Under the pieces are notes generated by a model. That model was not told the DNA's origin. It saw nothing but the letters and a program-made list of their open reading frames with translations, and made no database searches. DNA of 33,788 nucleotides from Cellvibrionales bacterium (lineage in GTDB: Bacteria; Pseudomonadota; Gammaproteobacteria; Pseudomonadales; GM7GCV1). The translations under genes were made by a program, and so were the position numbers. Within the stretch, counting starts at the first letter, position 1. Each line of letters opens with the position of its first letter. The stretch covers positions 76,814-110,601 of the forward strand of contig JACONM010000012.1 of the NCBI GenBank assembly GCA_014323765.1, read 5' to 3'. Positions 13,888 through 22,873 of this stretch are shown here, one piece after another.

Positions 13888-15072
13888 CTAGCTCCCCGCA
13901 AAATCTCGATGCCGCAGTGCCAACCACCCCATGAGCAGGGCCACCGCTGCCACCAGCGCGGCCAGATAAAACAGCGCTGCGCCGAGCGGTTCCCACAATA
14001 GCCCGCTCAGCAAGGCACCCGCGACCGCCCCCACCCCGTAGCCGGCGGAATTAAACAGGGCCTGCCCCCTGCCCTGCTGCGCCGGTGGGAAAAGACGCTG
14101 AATCTGCTCGATCATGCAGGCGTGAAATGTGGCAAAGCTAAAGGCATGCAACGCCTGAGCAAAAATCAACAGCGCGATATGGTCCGGGAAAGCCCCGGTA
14201 ATCATCCAGCGCAACACGGTCAAAACCATACTCAGCAACAATAAATTGCCAACCCCCAGCCAGCGATAAAAGCGCGACACATAAATAAAAACAAAAATCT
14301 CGGCCCCGATAGCAACCAGCCAAAATAGACTTACCGCCATTAGCGGATAACCAAAATCCGCCAACAAAATACTAAAAAAATTGTAATAGGGTCCAAAGCT
14401 AATTTGCATCAACACCACCGCCAGCAAATAAACCCAGACATGCCGCCGCATTAAACTAGCGCGGAAACTCTGTTTTATCCGGTGCCCTGCCCTGCCCTGC
14501 GCATCAGCTCCTTGCGCTCGACTCGCCGCCCGGCTCGGCACCGCTAAGCTACTCCCCCACAGCAACAATAAAAGCACCGCGATAAGCCAAGGAAATCGGG
14601 CAATCGAGACCCATTCAAACAGCAGCCAGCCGCACAGCACCGCTAAAATAAACCCCACCGATCCCCACAGGCGCACCCGCCCATAATGGTTCGCCGCCCG
14701 ATGCCCCAAATAATGCATGGTCAGCACTTCAAACTGCGGCCCCACCGCGCTCCAGAAAAAACTAAATGGCAGCAATACCAGCGTTATCAACCAAATATCG
14801 CGCGCCCAAATCAACCCCAAAATAGCAACGAAGGCACAAAAACAACCGTGGCGAATAACTTGCAAGCGCCGCCCGCTGGCATCGCTGAGATACCCCCAAA
14901 TACCGGGCGCAATAATTCGGGCGGCACTAAAAACCGCACCAGTAAGCCCGATTGCCAGTGCTCCATGCCCCAAATGCTGTACATAGAGCGGCCAATAGGG
15001 GATCCAAGCCCCCACACAAGCAAAATAAAAAAGATAAAACGACGACAGCCGCCAATAGGGCGCACGACTCAC
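13888..15072 (-). CDS. MFS transporter (MFS_1-like / HcaT-type), 394 residues
   Basis: An inner-membrane transporter of the major facilitator superfamily with about twelve hydrophobic segments and a basic central loop (near 180-210, [21 protein letters not shown]). The early motif [16 protein letters not shown] is the MFS loop-2 signature. It is closest in look to the nucleoside-symporter/HcaT-like branch. The substrate is unknown. It starts with GTG 15072, overlapping the aroC stop by GTGA, so it is translated with chorismate synthase; export or uptake of an aromatic compound is a reasonable but untested guess. Confidence 0.85.
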   Translation of the reverse strand: MSRAPYWRLSSFYLFYFACVGAWIPYWPLYVQHLGHGALAIGLTGAVFSAARIIAPGIWGYLSDASGRRLQVIRHGCFCAFVAILGLIWARDIWLITLVLLPFSFFWSAVGPQFEVLTMHYLGHRAANHYGRVRLWGSVGFILAVLCGWLLFEWVSIARFPWLIAVLLLLLWGSSLAVPSRAASRAQGADAQGRAGHRIKQSFRASLMRRHVWVYLLAVVLMQISFGPYYNFFSILLADFGYPLMAVSLFWLVAIGAEIFVFIYVSRFYRWLGVGNLLLLSMVLTVLRWMITGAFPDHIALLIFAQALHAFSFATFHACMIEQIQRLFPPAQQGRGQALFNSAGYGVGAVAGALLSGLLWEPLGAALFYLAALVAAVALLMGWLALRHRDFAGS

Positions 15073-16163
15073 GAGGGCGACAAAGCAGGCGCATAGGCCC
15101 CATCGCGACCGGTCTGCCCGCGATGGCGCAAAAAATGGTCCAGCAAAATAATGGCCAACATGGCCTCGGCAATGGGCACGGCGCGAATGCCCACGCAGGG
15201 GTCGTGGCGGCCTTTAGTCACCACCTCGACTGGCCGCCCCGTTTTATCTATGGTTTGCCCCGGCTGCGCAATACTCGAGGTGGGTTTAAGCGCAAGGCTA
15301 ACTAAAATATCCTGACCGCTGGAAATGCCGCCCAGCACTCCGCCGGCATTATTGCTGGTAAAACCGTCCGCCGTCAAACCATCGCGGTGTTCGCTGCCGC
15401 GCTGCTCAATACAGTCAAAACCTGCGCCAATTTCCACCCCCTTGACCGCGTTAATCGACAGCATCGCCTTGCCAATATCGGCATCCAGGCGGTCGAACAC
15501 CGGCTCGCCCCAGCCGGGCGGCACCCCCGTGGCGATAACCTCCACCCGCGCCCCGATGGAATCGCCTGCCCGCCGCAAAGCATCGATAGTTTTTTCTAAT
15601 TCCGGTACCAGTGCCGCATCCGGACAAAAAAAGGCATTGTCGTTAATCGCCGCCCAATCCACAGTGCGGATTTTTAATGCACCCATCTGGCTTAAATACC
15701 CGCGAATTTCCACCCTGCAAAGTTCGCGCAACACCTTTTTAGCAATTCCCCCCGCCGCCACCCGCATGGCCGTCTCACGCGCCGAAGATCGCCCGCCGCC
15801 GCGGTAATCGCGAATGCCGTATTTCTGCCAAATGCTGTAATCGGCATGCGCCGGGCGGAATAGGTCTTTAATGGCACTGTAATCCCGCGATCTCTGATCG
15901 GTATTTTCGATCAGCAACCCAATAGGTGCCCCCGTAGTCCGTCCCTCAAAAACCCCGCTGAGAATGCGCACCCGGTCGGCCTCGCGCCGCTGCGTGGTGT
16001 ATTTGGACTGCCCGGGCCGCCGCCGATCCAGATCCGCCTGCAAATCCGCCTCAGTCAACGCAATGCTCGGCGGGCAACCGTCCACCACCGCGCCTAAGGC
16101 CGGGCCGTGGCTCTCGCCGAAGGTGGTCACCGCGAACAGGCGACCAATGGAATTGCCAGACAT
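15069..16163 (-). CDS. aroC: Chorismate synthase
   Basis: Final shikimate-pathway enzyme, converting EPSP to chorismate with reduced FMN. The 364-residue product shows the three family signatures: [17 protein letters not shown] near the start, the [17 protein letters not shown] loop with FRPAHADYS and [17 protein letters not shown], and the C-terminal [17 protein letters not shown]. The start is taken at ATG 16163 ([10 protein letters not shown]), which has GGGG upstream and matches family N-termini; an upstream start would add 13 residues of no family likeness. A TATAAT box lies 48 bases upstream. It overlaps the MFS gene downstream by 4 bases. Confidence 0.96.
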   Translation of the reverse strand: MSGNSIGRLFAVTTFGESHGPALGAVVDGCPPSIALTEADLQADLDRRRPGQSKYTTQRREADRVRILSGVFEGRTTGAPIGLLIENTDQRSRDYSAIKDLFRPAHADYSIWQKYGIRDYRGGGRSSARETAMRVAAGGIAKKVLRELCRVEIRGYLSQMGALKIRTVDWAAINDNAFFCPDAALVPELEKTIDALRRAGDSIGARVEVIATGVPPGWGEPVFDRLDADIGKAMLSINAVKGVEIGAGFDCIEQRGSEHRDGLTADGFTSNNAGGVLGGISSGQDILVSLALKPTSSIAQPGQTIDKTGRPVEVVTKGRHDPCVGIRAVPIAEAMLAIILLDHFLRHRGQTGRDGAYAPALSPS

Positions 16164-16210
16164 CTCACCCCGCCCTTTTCTAGAAACCGACCGATGAACC
16201 ACAGGCGCAC

Positions 16211-16216
16211 ATTATA
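16211..16216 (-). promoter_or_regulatory. aroC -10 box
   Basis: TATAAT on the minus strand in the short gap between the divergent aroC and folE genes. The -35 region is weak (ATTCGG at a 17-base spacing). It gives a leader of about 40 bases. Confidence 0.5.
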
Positions 16217-16240
16217 CGTAAGTCTTCAACCGCCCGAATA

Positions 16241-16849
16241 ATGGCAAGGCCATCTGTTAGCATGCGCACCCCTGTCGCCGACCCCCGCCGCCAACCCGCC
16301 CAGATCATGGAAGACGAATACCGCCGCATCCTTGCCGCCATGGGCGAAGACCTCGCTCGCCCCGGCCTTGCCGACACCCCCAAGCGCGCTGCCAAGGCCA
16401 TGGAATTCCTCACCCAAGGCTACCGCAAATCCCTCGATGAGCTGGTCAACAACGCGCTTTTCCCCTCGGATTGCAGTGAGATGGTCATCGTCAAAGATAT
16501 CGAGCTTTTCTCACTCTGCGAACACCACCTACTGCCCTTCATCGGCAAGGCGCACGTCGGCTACATCCCCAACGGCAAAGTGCTCGGCCTGTCCAAAGTA
16601 GCCCGCATCGTCGACCTATTCGCCCGCCGCCTACAAATTCAGGAGGGCCTGACCGCGCAGATCGCCCAAACCTTGCTGGAGGTTACCGCCGCCAGCGGCG
16701 TCGCCGTAGTCATCGAAGCCAAACACCTGTGCATGATGATGCGCGGGGTAGAAAAGCAAAACTCCAGCATGAAAACCTCAACCATGCTCGGCAGCTTCCG
16801 CGATGACCAAGCCACCCGCACCGAATTCTTGCAGCTGATTCGCAGTTAG
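16241..16849 (+). CDS. folE: GTP cyclohydrolase I
   Basis: Converts GTP to 7,8-dihydroneopterin triphosphate, the first step to folate. It is a homodecameric zinc enzyme of the cytosol. The zinc ligands are visible: C93 and H96 in LCEHHLLPF, and C164 in HLCMMMRGV. The substrate loop [15 protein letters not shown] and the [14 protein letters not shown] tail are typical. The start is ATG 16241 (202 residues); ATG 16262 is a possible alternative, with an AAGG further upstream, and neither has a strong ribosome-binding site. It is divergent from aroC and ends 20 bases before the convergent sixA stop. Confidence 0.96.
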   Translation: MARPSVSMRTPVADPRRQPAQIMEDEYRRILAAMGEDLARPGLADTPKRAAKAMEFLTQGYRKSLDELVNNALFPSDCSEMVIVKDIELFSLCEHHLLPFIGKAHVGYIPNGKVLGLSKVARIVDLFARRLQIQEGLTAQIAQTLLEVTAASGVAVVIEAKHLCMMMRGVEKQNSSMKTSTMLGSFRDDQATRTEFLQLIRS

Positions 16850-16868
16850 GCAGTCGAACCGGGCAGAT

Positions 16869-17318
16869 TCAGTCCGCCGGGTTTTGCTGCCAAACTAGTT
16901 CGGCGCAGCCGCGGGCCATGGGGTCGGCGTTTAGGCAGGCTAGGCTGGCGGTGGGCATCCATAGATCGGTGCCGGTGAGGTGTTTGACTAGGGTGCTGCA
17001 AAAGGGCTGGTGGGTGGCGATTAGCAGGTCGCCAGCTGCATCGGGTAGGGTTTTTAGGAAATCTTCTGGCGTGGACCAGGGCGCAATTTGGGCGCATTCT
17101 TCCACCGCCCCTTTGAACCCCAAAATCTCGGCGGCTAACTCGGCGGTCTGGCGGGCGCGTGTCAATGGCGAGGAGTGAATGGCGGTCAGCCCGGCCAACT
17201 CAGTTTGCCGCGCTTGCACCACTCGTTTTACATCTTCGCGCCCGCGGGGGCGGAGTTCGCGTAGCGCATCCGGTGTGCCCTGTTCGGCCTTGCCGTGGCG
17301 CAATACGAAGAGGTTCAA
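16869..17318 (-). CDS. sixA: Phosphohistidine phosphatase SixA
   Basis: A histidine-phosphatase-superfamily protein of 149 residues that removes phosphate from histidine of phosphotransfer (HPt) proteins and of nitrogen-PTS components. The catalytic motif LRHGKAE puts R7, H8 and G9 at the start; HSSPLTRARQTAE (48-60) and LIATHQPF (H103) complete the active site. It starts with TTG 17318, which overlaps the upstream DUF4389 stop by TTGA. There is no independent ribosome-binding site, so translation should depend on coupling. Confidence 0.9.
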   Translation of the reverse strand: MNLFVLRHGKAEQGTPDALRELRPRGREDVKRVVQARQTELAGLTAIHSSPLTRARQTAELAAEILGFKGAVEECAQIAPWSTPEDFLKTLPDAAGDLLIATHQPFCSTLVKHLTGTDLWMPTASLACLNADPMARGCAELVWQQNPAD

Positions 17319-17638
17319 GGGCTAGGAGCGGACTCGTCCGCCGCCAAATCTTCGGATGGAAATTCACGGAAGGGGAACGGCTTTTCATCGCGGACGAAGC
17401 AACAGTACAGCACAATTTGCCGGAAGTAGGTGCTCAGATTGGCGGCAAAGCGCGACAGGTGCTGGTTCGGGGTGCCAGAAAACAACACCAGCACGGCTTG
17501 CACCAAAATGATCGCACCCAGCACCCAGCCGAGCAGCATGAGTACCAGCCAATAAAAAACGGCGATCAATAGCAGTCGCAGCCAGGTGCTTTTGTTGAGC
17601 AGCGAATGGCGGATGCTAGGCTTCGATTGGTCAGTCAT
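17315..17638 (-). CDS. DUF4389 membrane protein, 107 residues
   Basis: A small inner-membrane protein of unknown role. Residues 20-55 form two adjoining hydrophobic segments (RLLLIAVFYWLVLMLLGW and VLGAIILVQAVLVLF), followed by the family stretch SGTPNQHLSRFAANLSTYFRQI and ERPFPF-like EKPFPFREFP. The start is ATG 17638. It is translationally coupled to sixA downstream, a pairing that hints at a shared membrane signalling job, not demonstrated. A TATAAT box sits about 33 bases upstream. Confidence 0.88.
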   Translation of the reverse strand: MTDQSKPSIRHSLLNKSTWLRLLLIAVFYWLVLMLLGWVLGAIILVQAVLVLFSGTPNQHLSRFAANLSTYFRQIVLYCCFVRDEKPFPFREFPSEDLAADESAPSP

Positions 17639-17670
17639 GGTCGGGTTCCGGAAGTGGGAAATTTTGGCGT

Positions 17671-17676
17671 ATTATA
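17671..17676 (-). promoter_or_regulatory. -10 box for the DUF4389-sixA unit
   Basis: TATAAT on the minus strand within a 13-base odd palindrome, GCGTATTATACGC (17668-17680 on the + strand). The -35 region is not recognisable. It lies in the gap after htpG. Confidence 0.45.
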
Positions 17677-17699
17677 CGCTGTCGCGGCTTGTATAGCAC

Positions 17700-17740
17700 C
17701 GGTTTTGGCAGGTTGCGTGGGGCGGTTTTTGCCTGGTTGC
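17700..17740. repeat. Imperfect 17-18-base direct repeat after htpG
   Basis: CGGTTTTGGCAGGTTGC (17700-17716) and CGGTTTTTGCCTGGTTGC (17723-17740) differ at only a few places and lie side by side just past the htpG stop. Their role is unknown; a small local duplication is the simplest reading. Confidence 0.4.
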
Positions 17741-19867
17741 CTAGAGGTCGAACAGCAGCTTGTTGATGCGGCGCACGTAGCCGGTCGGGTCGGCCAGCTG
17801 CTCGCCTACCGCTAGGCTGGCCTGATCGAACAGAATTTCGATCAAGTCGGCGAAGCGGCTTGCGTCCGCGCTTTCGGTGTTCGCATCGTTCGCATCCTTG
17901 TCCTTGCCGGCGCCCGCGGCCTCGGTGCCGCCCTTGGTGGCGTCTTTGATTTCACCTAGGCGGGCCAGCAGCGGGTGTTTTAGATTCAACTCCAATATCG
18001 GCTTAGCCTCCGGCACTTCCTGCCCGGCGGCTTGCATGATGCGGCGCATTTGCATTCCCATATCCTGCTCGCCGATCACCAGACAGGCGGGCGATTCCAC
18101 TAGCCGGCTGGAGGCGCGCACCGCGGCCACCCGCTCGCCCAGATAATCGGCGATGCGCTCGATGAGCGGGTCTTTTTCCGCTTTGTCGCTGCTCTTTTCC
18201 GCCCCCTCCGCGCTGGCCTTTTGTAGGTCGGGCAGTTCGCCGCGGGCGACATCTTGGAAGACCTTGCCCTGATAATCGGGCAGGTGGCTCATCAGCCACT
18301 CATCGATGCGATCGGTCAGCAGTAGCACCTCGCAACCGCGGGCGCGGAAGGCTTCCAGTAGCGGGCTCTTGACCGCCACACCGAAAGAATCGGCCACTAG
18401 ATAGTAGATTTTCTCCTGCTCCTCCTGCATGCGTTCTAGGTATTGGTCCAGCGAGTGCCGCTGTTCGGGCGCGTCATCATGGGTGGAAGCAAAGCGCAGC
18501 AGGGCGGTGAGTTTTTCGAGATTGGTGGGGTCTTCGACTGGGCCTTCTTTGAGGACTTGACCGAAGGCATCCCAAAATTTCTGGTAATCGGCCGGTTTGT
18601 TTTTCGCCATTTTGCCGAGCATATCCAGCACTCGCTTGGTCAGGGCGGTCTTGATGGAATCGACTTCTTTCGACTGTTGCAGCAGTTCGCGCGAGATATT
18701 GAGCGGCAGGTCGTTGCAATCGACGATGCCTTTGACGAAGCGCAAATAGAGCGGCAGAAATTGCTCGGCGTGGTCCAAAATAAAGGTGCGGCGGACGTAA
18801 AATTTCAGGCCGCGGGGGGCCTCGCGCTGCCAAAGATCGAAGGGGGCCGCGGCGGGTAGATACAGCAGGCTGGTGTAATCCAGTTTGCCTTCTACGCGGT
18901 TGTGCGACCAAGCCAGCGGTGGCTCGGGGTCGTGCGCGATGTGGCGGTAAAACTCGCGATATTCTTCATCGCTGACCTCTGTCCGCGAGCGGGTCCAGAG
19001 GGCTTTGACGCTGTTGACTGGGGCAAATTCGGGCGATTCTGGGCGGTCTTTTTCCTCGCCGTGAAAGGGCTTGGCCATCTCCACCGGAATGGCGATGTGG
19101 TCGGAGTATTTTTTCACGGTCGCCCGCACTGACCAATCGTTGGCGAATTCCGCCGCGTCCGGTTTCAGGTGTAGCACCACCCGGGTGCCGCGTTGGGCTA
19201 GTTTGGCGGGGCGCAATTCGTAGTCGGCCTCGCCGGAACAGGCCCAATGCACGCCCTCGGTTGGCTTGGCCCCGGCGCGGCGGGTGAATAATTCCACCCG
19301 CTTGGCGACGATAAAAGCGGAATAAAACCCCACCCCGAATTGGCCGATGAGCGCGGCATCTTTTTGCTGGTCGCCGGTTAGTTTTTCTAAAAATTGCGCG
19401 GTGCCGGAGCTGGCGATGGTGCCGATATTGGCGATGACTTCCTCCCGCGACATGCCGATGCCGTTGTCGGTCACGGTGATGGTTTTGGCTGCTGGGTCGA
19501 GTTCGATGCGGATGCGCAGGTCGCTGTCGCCGGCGTAGATATCGCCGTTGTCGAGGGCCTCGAAGCGCAGTTTGTCGCAGGCGTCGGCGGCGTTGGAGAC
19601 CAGCTCGCGGATGAAAATTTCGCGGTTGCTGTACAGCGAATGGGTCATCAGGCGTAGCAGCTGCTTGGCTTCGGCCTGAAAGACGTGGGTCTCGGCGGTG
19701 GGGTTTGCTGTGGTTTTGGTGGCAGCCTCGGGCTTGGGCTTGGCCGTGGATTTCGGCGCAGTCTTGGGGGTGGCTTTGGATTTGGCGGGTTTGGGTTTAA
19801 CCGGGCTGTTCGGCTTGGGGCTGGAAGCGGATTCAGGCGTGGATTTTGGAGTTTTTGCGGACATCAT
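17741..19867 (-). CDS. htpG: Chaperone HtpG (Hsp90) with basic N-terminal extension
   Basis: Cytosolic ATP-dependent Hsp90 chaperone that remodels late-folding clients. In 708 residues the GHKL ATPase domain starts at about 60 ([20 protein letters not shown], then [18 protein letters not shown]) with DNGIGM and [11 protein letters not shown]; middle and C-terminal dimer domains follow ([23 protein letters not shown]). Residues 1-59 are extra: Lys, Pro, Ala, Ser and Thr with almost no other residues, like a histone-H1 tail; typical HtpG starts near residue 55 of this protein. No internal start could exclude the tail, and the ATG at 19867 has AGG at a good distance. A sigma32 promoter precedes it. 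Confidence 0.95.
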   Translation of the reverse strand: MMSAKTPKSTPESASSPKPNSPVKPKPAKSKATPKTAPKSTAKPKPEAATKTTANPTAETHVFQAEAKQLLRLMTHSLYSNREIFIRELVSNAADACDKLRFEALDNGDIYAGDSDLRIRIELDPAAKTITVTDNGIGMSREEVIANIGTIASSGTAQFLEKLTGDQQKDAALIGQFGVGFYSAFIVAKRVELFTRRAGAKPTEGVHWACSGEADYELRPAKLAQRGTRVVLHLKPDAAEFANDWSVRATVKKYSDHIAIPVEMAKPFHGEEKDRPESPEFAPVNSVKALWTRSRTEVSDEEYREFYRHIAHDPEPPLAWSHNRVEGKLDYTSLLYLPAAAPFDLWQREAPRGLKFYVRRTFILDHAEQFLPLYLRFVKGIVDCNDLPLNISRELLQQSKEVDSIKTALTKRVLDMLGKMAKNKPADYQKFWDAFGQVLKEGPVEDPTNLEKLTALLRFASTHDDAPEQRHSLDQYLERMQEEQEKIYYLVADSFGVAVKSPLLEAFRARGCEVLLLTDRIDEWLMSHLPDYQGKVFQDVARGELPDLQKASAEGAEKSSDKAEKDPLIERIADYLGERVAAVRASSRLVESPACLVIGEQDMGMQMRRIMQAAGQEVPEAKPILELNLKHPLLARLGEIKDATKGGTEAAGAGKDKDANDANTESADASRFADLIEILFDQASLAVGEQLADPTGYVRRINKLLFDL

Positions 19868-19897
19868 GCGAGACCTGTGGCGGCGGGCAGGTTCACT

Positions 19898-19925
19898 TTA
19901 TGGGCACCAATCGCGCAATTTCAAG
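19898..19925 (-). promoter_or_regulatory. Sigma32 (heat-shock) promoter of htpG
   Basis: On the minus strand CTTGAAA (19919-19925), a 13-base spacer and GCCCATAA (19898-19905) match the sigma32 -35 and -10 elements closely. It lies about 30 bases before the htpG ATG, so heat-shock control of htpG is directly supported. Confidence 0.8.
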
Positions 19926-19971
19926 CGGGCGCGGGCGCACCGTGGCGAGGGGGCGGCAGAGTAAAATACCG

Positions 19972-20001
19972 TTGCCATGAATGCGCCTTCTGCCCTATAT
20001 T
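19972..20001 (+). promoter_or_regulatory. Sigma70 promoter of the CBS gene
   Basis: TTGCCA (19972-19977), an 18-base spacer and TATATT (19996-20001) read toward the CBS-domain gene, giving a leader of about 37 bases. It is divergent from the htpG heat-shock promoter. Confidence 0.5.
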
Positions 20002-20044
20002 TAGCGGCACACCCCCTGCGCCCCACCCTGCATCGGAGCCTGCA

Positions 20045-20467
20045 ATGCCAAGCAACAAACCCTTTTTCGTCAAAAGCTGTATGCGGGAAAACCCCGCCAA
20101 AGTGCTGGAATCGGCGGAGATCTACGATGCCATCCGCATTATCCTCGACCACGGCCTATCGGGCCTGACCGTGGTGGATGAAGAAAACAACGTCAAGGGG
20201 GTGGTGTCTGAGCTCGACTGCCTGCGCGCCGTCATCGGCAGTGCCTACAACGAAAGCAGCTATCGGGTCGGCACGGTCAGCGAATACATGTCCCACCCCG
20301 TGGATGCCTGTCACCCGGAGGATTCCGCCTTCGAAGTCGCCCAAGATATGCTGGCCAAAAACCAACGCCGCCGCCCGGTGGTCAAAGACGGCAAGTTAAT
20401 CGGCCAGGTCAGCTGCCGCAATGTGCTCTGGGCGATTGGTAACTATACGGGGGCTTTGGAGGATTAG
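20045..20467 (+). CDS. Tandem CBS-domain protein, 140 residues
   Basis: A stand-alone pair of CBS domains, which usually bind adenine nucleotides and act as energy or redox sensors for a partner protein. The first spans residues of about 10-65 (VLESAEIYDAIRIILDHGLSGLTVVDE, VKGVVSELDCL) and the second 77-135 (DSAFEVAQDMLAKNQRRRPVVKDGKLIGQVSCRNVLWAI). The start is ATG 20045, with GGAG 6 bases upstream; the frame is open much further up, but that stretch is not protein-like. The partner is not evident among neighbours. Confidence 0.88.
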   Translation: MPSNKPFFVKSCMRENPAKVLESAEIYDAIRIILDHGLSGLTVVDEENNVKGVVSELDCLRAVIGSAYNESSYRVGTVSEYMSHPVDACHPEDSAFEVAQDMLAKNQRRRPVVKDGKLIGQVSCRNVLWAIGNYTGALED

Positions 20468-20495
20468 TGGCGGGGCTGTTCAGCGCATTGGCGAG

Positions 20496-20540
20496 CTAGG
20501 CGATCTCATTTAGCTATAATTGCACTATTCTAGGCGACCT
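20496..20540 (+). promoter_or_regulatory. Direct repeats flanking the -10 box of the rloAB operon
   Basis: CTAGGCGATCT (20496-20506) and CTAGGCGACCT (20530-20540) match at 10 of 11 positions and are 34 bases apart, close to three helical turns. A TATAAT box (20515-20520) lies between them, and the likely start site falls just before the second repeat. The arrangement looks like an operator pair for a repressor of the rloAB genes. The -35 element is not recognisable, which suits a regulated promoter. Confidence 0.55.
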
Positions 20541-20562
20541 AATTCATTCTAAGGAATGCAAG

Positions 20563-21870
20563 ATGCTGATCAGCTGTACGCTCGAAAATTGGATGTCTTT
20601 CCGAGATCAGGTTACCTTTTCCATGGTTGCCAGCCGGGAGCGTCAACACAATGATAGGGTTCCTAGGATCGATAAATATAAAACGCGAGTGCTGCCCATC
20701 GCGGCTATTTATGGTGGCAATGCGTCGGGGAAAAGTAATTTTTGTACGGCTTTGCAGTTTGCCCGTACCCTAGTCGTTGAGGGCGTACGGTTCGATAGCC
20801 CCATTCCGGTCGAGCCATTTTTGCTCGATGCGGAGACAGCTGAACAACCCGTGAAATTTTCTTTCGAGTTACTGGTTGGTGAGACTATTTATGAATTTAG
20901 TTTTGCGGTAACCGGTAAAGAGGTGTTGGAAGAAAAGCTGATAAAGATTGGTAAAACTGATGAAGAAGTGCTCTATCACCGATGTGAAGGTCAACCCAAT
21001 TTTGCGGAATCCTTAGCTGATCAGGATTTTCTAAAATTCATCTTTAAAAGCGCAGCAAAAAATCAGTTATTGCTTACCAGTCTAGTCTCTCAAAATGCCG
21101 ATGCCTTCAGTCCGGTCTACAGCTGGTTCAAGGATCATCTCGTGTTGGTTGGCCCCGATAGCTATTTGCAGAATATTGATGCGATCTTTGATGCCCCAAT
21201 CGGGGAAATGTTAGATCTTCTCGATACTGGCATTACCCGTTTGAGCTTCGAAAAAATCTCCTTCGATAGTCTTCCCGATTCAATAAAAAGATTTTTACGG
21301 GAACATGTTCAAGAAGGATCTACTCGGAGAATACCGAATGAACCAATTTATGCGAGTCGTCAGAATGGCAAGTTTATCGTGCAGAAACTAGTAACCCATC
21401 ATCCAAAAGCAGATGGGACGGAAACTAAATTCGATCTGTATCAGGAGTCAGATGGCTCGCAACGGCTTATTGAAATACTACCTGCATTTTTTGATGTCTC
21501 TTCTTCGGGTAGCAAAAAAGTCTATGTTATTGACGAACTAGATCGAAGCCTCCACACGCTACTGGTGCGTCACTTAATCGAGATGTACTTAGCTGACTGC
21601 TCCAACAAAACTCGCTCTCAGGTGTTGCTAACCACCCATGATGTGCTGCTCATGGATCAAAAACTGTTGCGTCGCGATGAAATGTGGGTCACCGAGCGGA
21701 ATCTCAGCGGTGCTTCGACGCTTTTTTCTTTTAGCGAATACAAAGATGCGCGTCGCGACACAGATATTCGAAAAAGTTACCTTCAAGATCGTCTTGGTGG
21801 CACACCACAGATTGTGCTGAATGAAAGTTTCACCGCTCTCACGACCGAAGAAGGCGCAACCAATGGCTAG
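20563..21870 (+). CDS. RloA / AbiLi-like AAA-family ATPase, 435 residues
   Basis: An ATPase of the ABC/SMC-like AAA_21 group (COG1106), found in anti-phage loci as the first partner of RloB. The Walker A is GGNASGKSN (51-59), the signature-like ESDGSQRL lies at 295-302, the Walker B VIDELDRS at 322-329, and the switch TTHD at 357-360. It starts at ATG 20563 with AAGGA well spaced. The gene overlaps the rloB-like start by 8 bases. Its GC is near 40-45 percent, unlike the CBS gene upstream. By family knowledge the pair resembles AbiL (AbiLi/AbiLii) or RloA/RloB; activity is not proven here. Confidence 0.85.
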   Translation: MLISCTLENWMSFRDQVTFSMVASRERQHNDRVPRIDKYKTRVLPIAAIYGGNASGKSNFCTALQFARTLVVEGVRFDSPIPVEPFLLDAETAEQPVKFSFELLVGETIYEFSFAVTGKEVLEEKLIKIGKTDEEVLYHRCEGQPNFAESLADQDFLKFIFKSAAKNQLLLTSLVSQNADAFSPVYSWFKDHLVLVGPDSYLQNIDAIFDAPIGEMLDLLDTGITRLSFEKISFDSLPDSIKRFLREHVQEGSTRRIPNEPIYASRQNGKFIVQKLVTHHPKADGTETKFDLYQESDGSQRLIEILPAFFDVSSSGSKKVYVIDELDRSLHTLLVRHLIEMYLADCSNKTRSQVLLTTHDVLLMDQKLLRRDEMWVTERNLSGASTLFSFSEYKDARRDTDIRKSYLQDRLGGTPQIVLNESFTALTTEEGATNG

Positions 21871-22464
21871 GAAAAAGCAGCGGCGCATGGTTGCAAGACA
21901 CCCTGTTAAGAGGCGTTTTCGTACACTGTTTGTTATTGCAGCCGAAGGCAGCAAGACTGAGCCACAATACTTTCGAATGATTCGTTATCTAAGCCCAGAT
22001 AACCGTGTAGATATTGTTAAAAAAAGCTGGACAGCGACCCATTACGAGTATTAAAACGAATGCAAAATTACCTTCAAAGAAAAAATATGCAAAGCGGCGA
22101 TCAGGCATGGCTTGTGGTGGATAAGGACCATTGGAGAGACGAACAGTTACTCGAGTTACATGCGTGGACTAAAGAGAATGATGCCTACCATCTTGCCCTC
22201 AGCAACCCCTGTTTTGAGCTTTGGCTGTTACTGCATTTTGAAGACGGGGTTGGTGGTACATCGGCGAGCGACTTGCGGCGCAAACTGCGGCAGCATCTGC
22301 CGGATTACAATAAAGACATTGGCCCTCGCCAGATAAGCCGTACACAGATCGATGCGGCCATTGACCGCGCTCGCCAGCTTGACCAGCCTCCCTGTGGCGA
22401 CTGGCCGCGTACTGCGGGGCGTACCACGGTTTATCGGCTTGTCGAGAATATCTTGCAACCCTGA
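21863..22464 (+). pseudogene. RloB / AbiLii-like gene split by a -1 frame change at an A7 run
   Basis: The RloB partner is read in two frames. Frame 1 (ATG 21863, AAGG upstream) gives FRTLFVIAAEGSKTEPQYFR and continues to the A7 run at 22019-22025, then runs into a stop at 22052-22054. The -1 frame continues as KLDSDPLRVLKRMQNYL, then WLVVDKDHWRDEQL, LALSNPCFELWLLLHFEDG and onward to TGA 22462-22464; these are the conserved RloB (TOPRIM-like) motifs. One added A, or -1 slippage on A AAA AAG, restores a 200-residue protein of normal make-up. It may be a disrupted gene, a sequencing homopolymer error or programmed frameshifting. Confidence 0.8.
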
Positions 22465-22488
22465 AACCGCTATTTTCTCTGAGCGGTT
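22465..22488 (+). terminator. Hairpin after rloB
   Basis: AACCGCT (22465-22471) pairs perfectly with AGCGGTT (22482-22488), directly after the rloB stop, with a 10-base T-rich loop. No T-tract follows, so it is only a candidate terminator between the converging rloAB and HEPN/MNT operons. Confidence 0.4.
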
Positions 22489-22501
22489 GGCATGCAGGAT
22501 C

Positions 22502-22873
22502 TTATATTGGCAAGCCCTCTCCGGCGACTAGCTCGGCCTGTTTTAAGACCATTTTTACTGTGCCTGGTTGTCCCTTTTTATACCAAATCACCCCGTGCTT
22601 GTTAATATGGTTTTGTAGTTTTTGGCTGGTTATTTTTTGATAGATCAGTAGATCGATCTTTTGCGGCATATCCAGATCCTCTATTTCCAGAGAGATTTTG
22701 GCTTGCTCGATGAAGGTGAGGCGGTTGCCGAATAGGGCGATGTCTAGGTCGGATGTGGGTCTGAAAGTGCCTGCGGCGCGGCTGCCGAATAGTACGGCTT
22801 TTTCTACTTCCGGGTGAGCAGATAAAACCCGAATAATGCCTTGGCGGTATTTATCTTGGATGCCGTCGGTCAT
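22502..22873 (-). CDS. MNT-family nucleotidyltransferase antitoxin (MntA-like), 123 residues
   Basis: A minimal nucleotidyltransferase, the likely antitoxin of a HEPN/MNT pair. The catalytic signature is FGSRAAGTF (G30, S31) and SDLDIALFG, with metal-binding D42 and D44; a third acidic residue is D74 in KIDLLIY. In the characterised MntA/HepT system the enzyme adds AMP to a tyrosine of the HEPN toxin. The start is ATG 22873, which overlaps the HEPN stop by ATGA; an upstream TTG-like start would cross the partner gene. It is coupled to the HEPN gene. Confidence 0.88.
   Translation of the reverse strand: MTDGIQDKYRQGIIRVLSAHPEVEKAVLFGSRAAGTFRPTSDLDIALFGNRLTFIEQAKISLEIEDLDMPQKIDLLIYQKITSQKLQNHINKHGVIWYKKGQPGTVKMVLKQAELVAGEGLPI

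Noticed and set aside
12195-13900. Attachment-site repeat of the tRNA-Ala 3-prime end
   Set aside because: I looked for a second copy of the tRNA end downstream of the nuclease pair and found none, and there is no integrase gene, so an integrated element is not shown.
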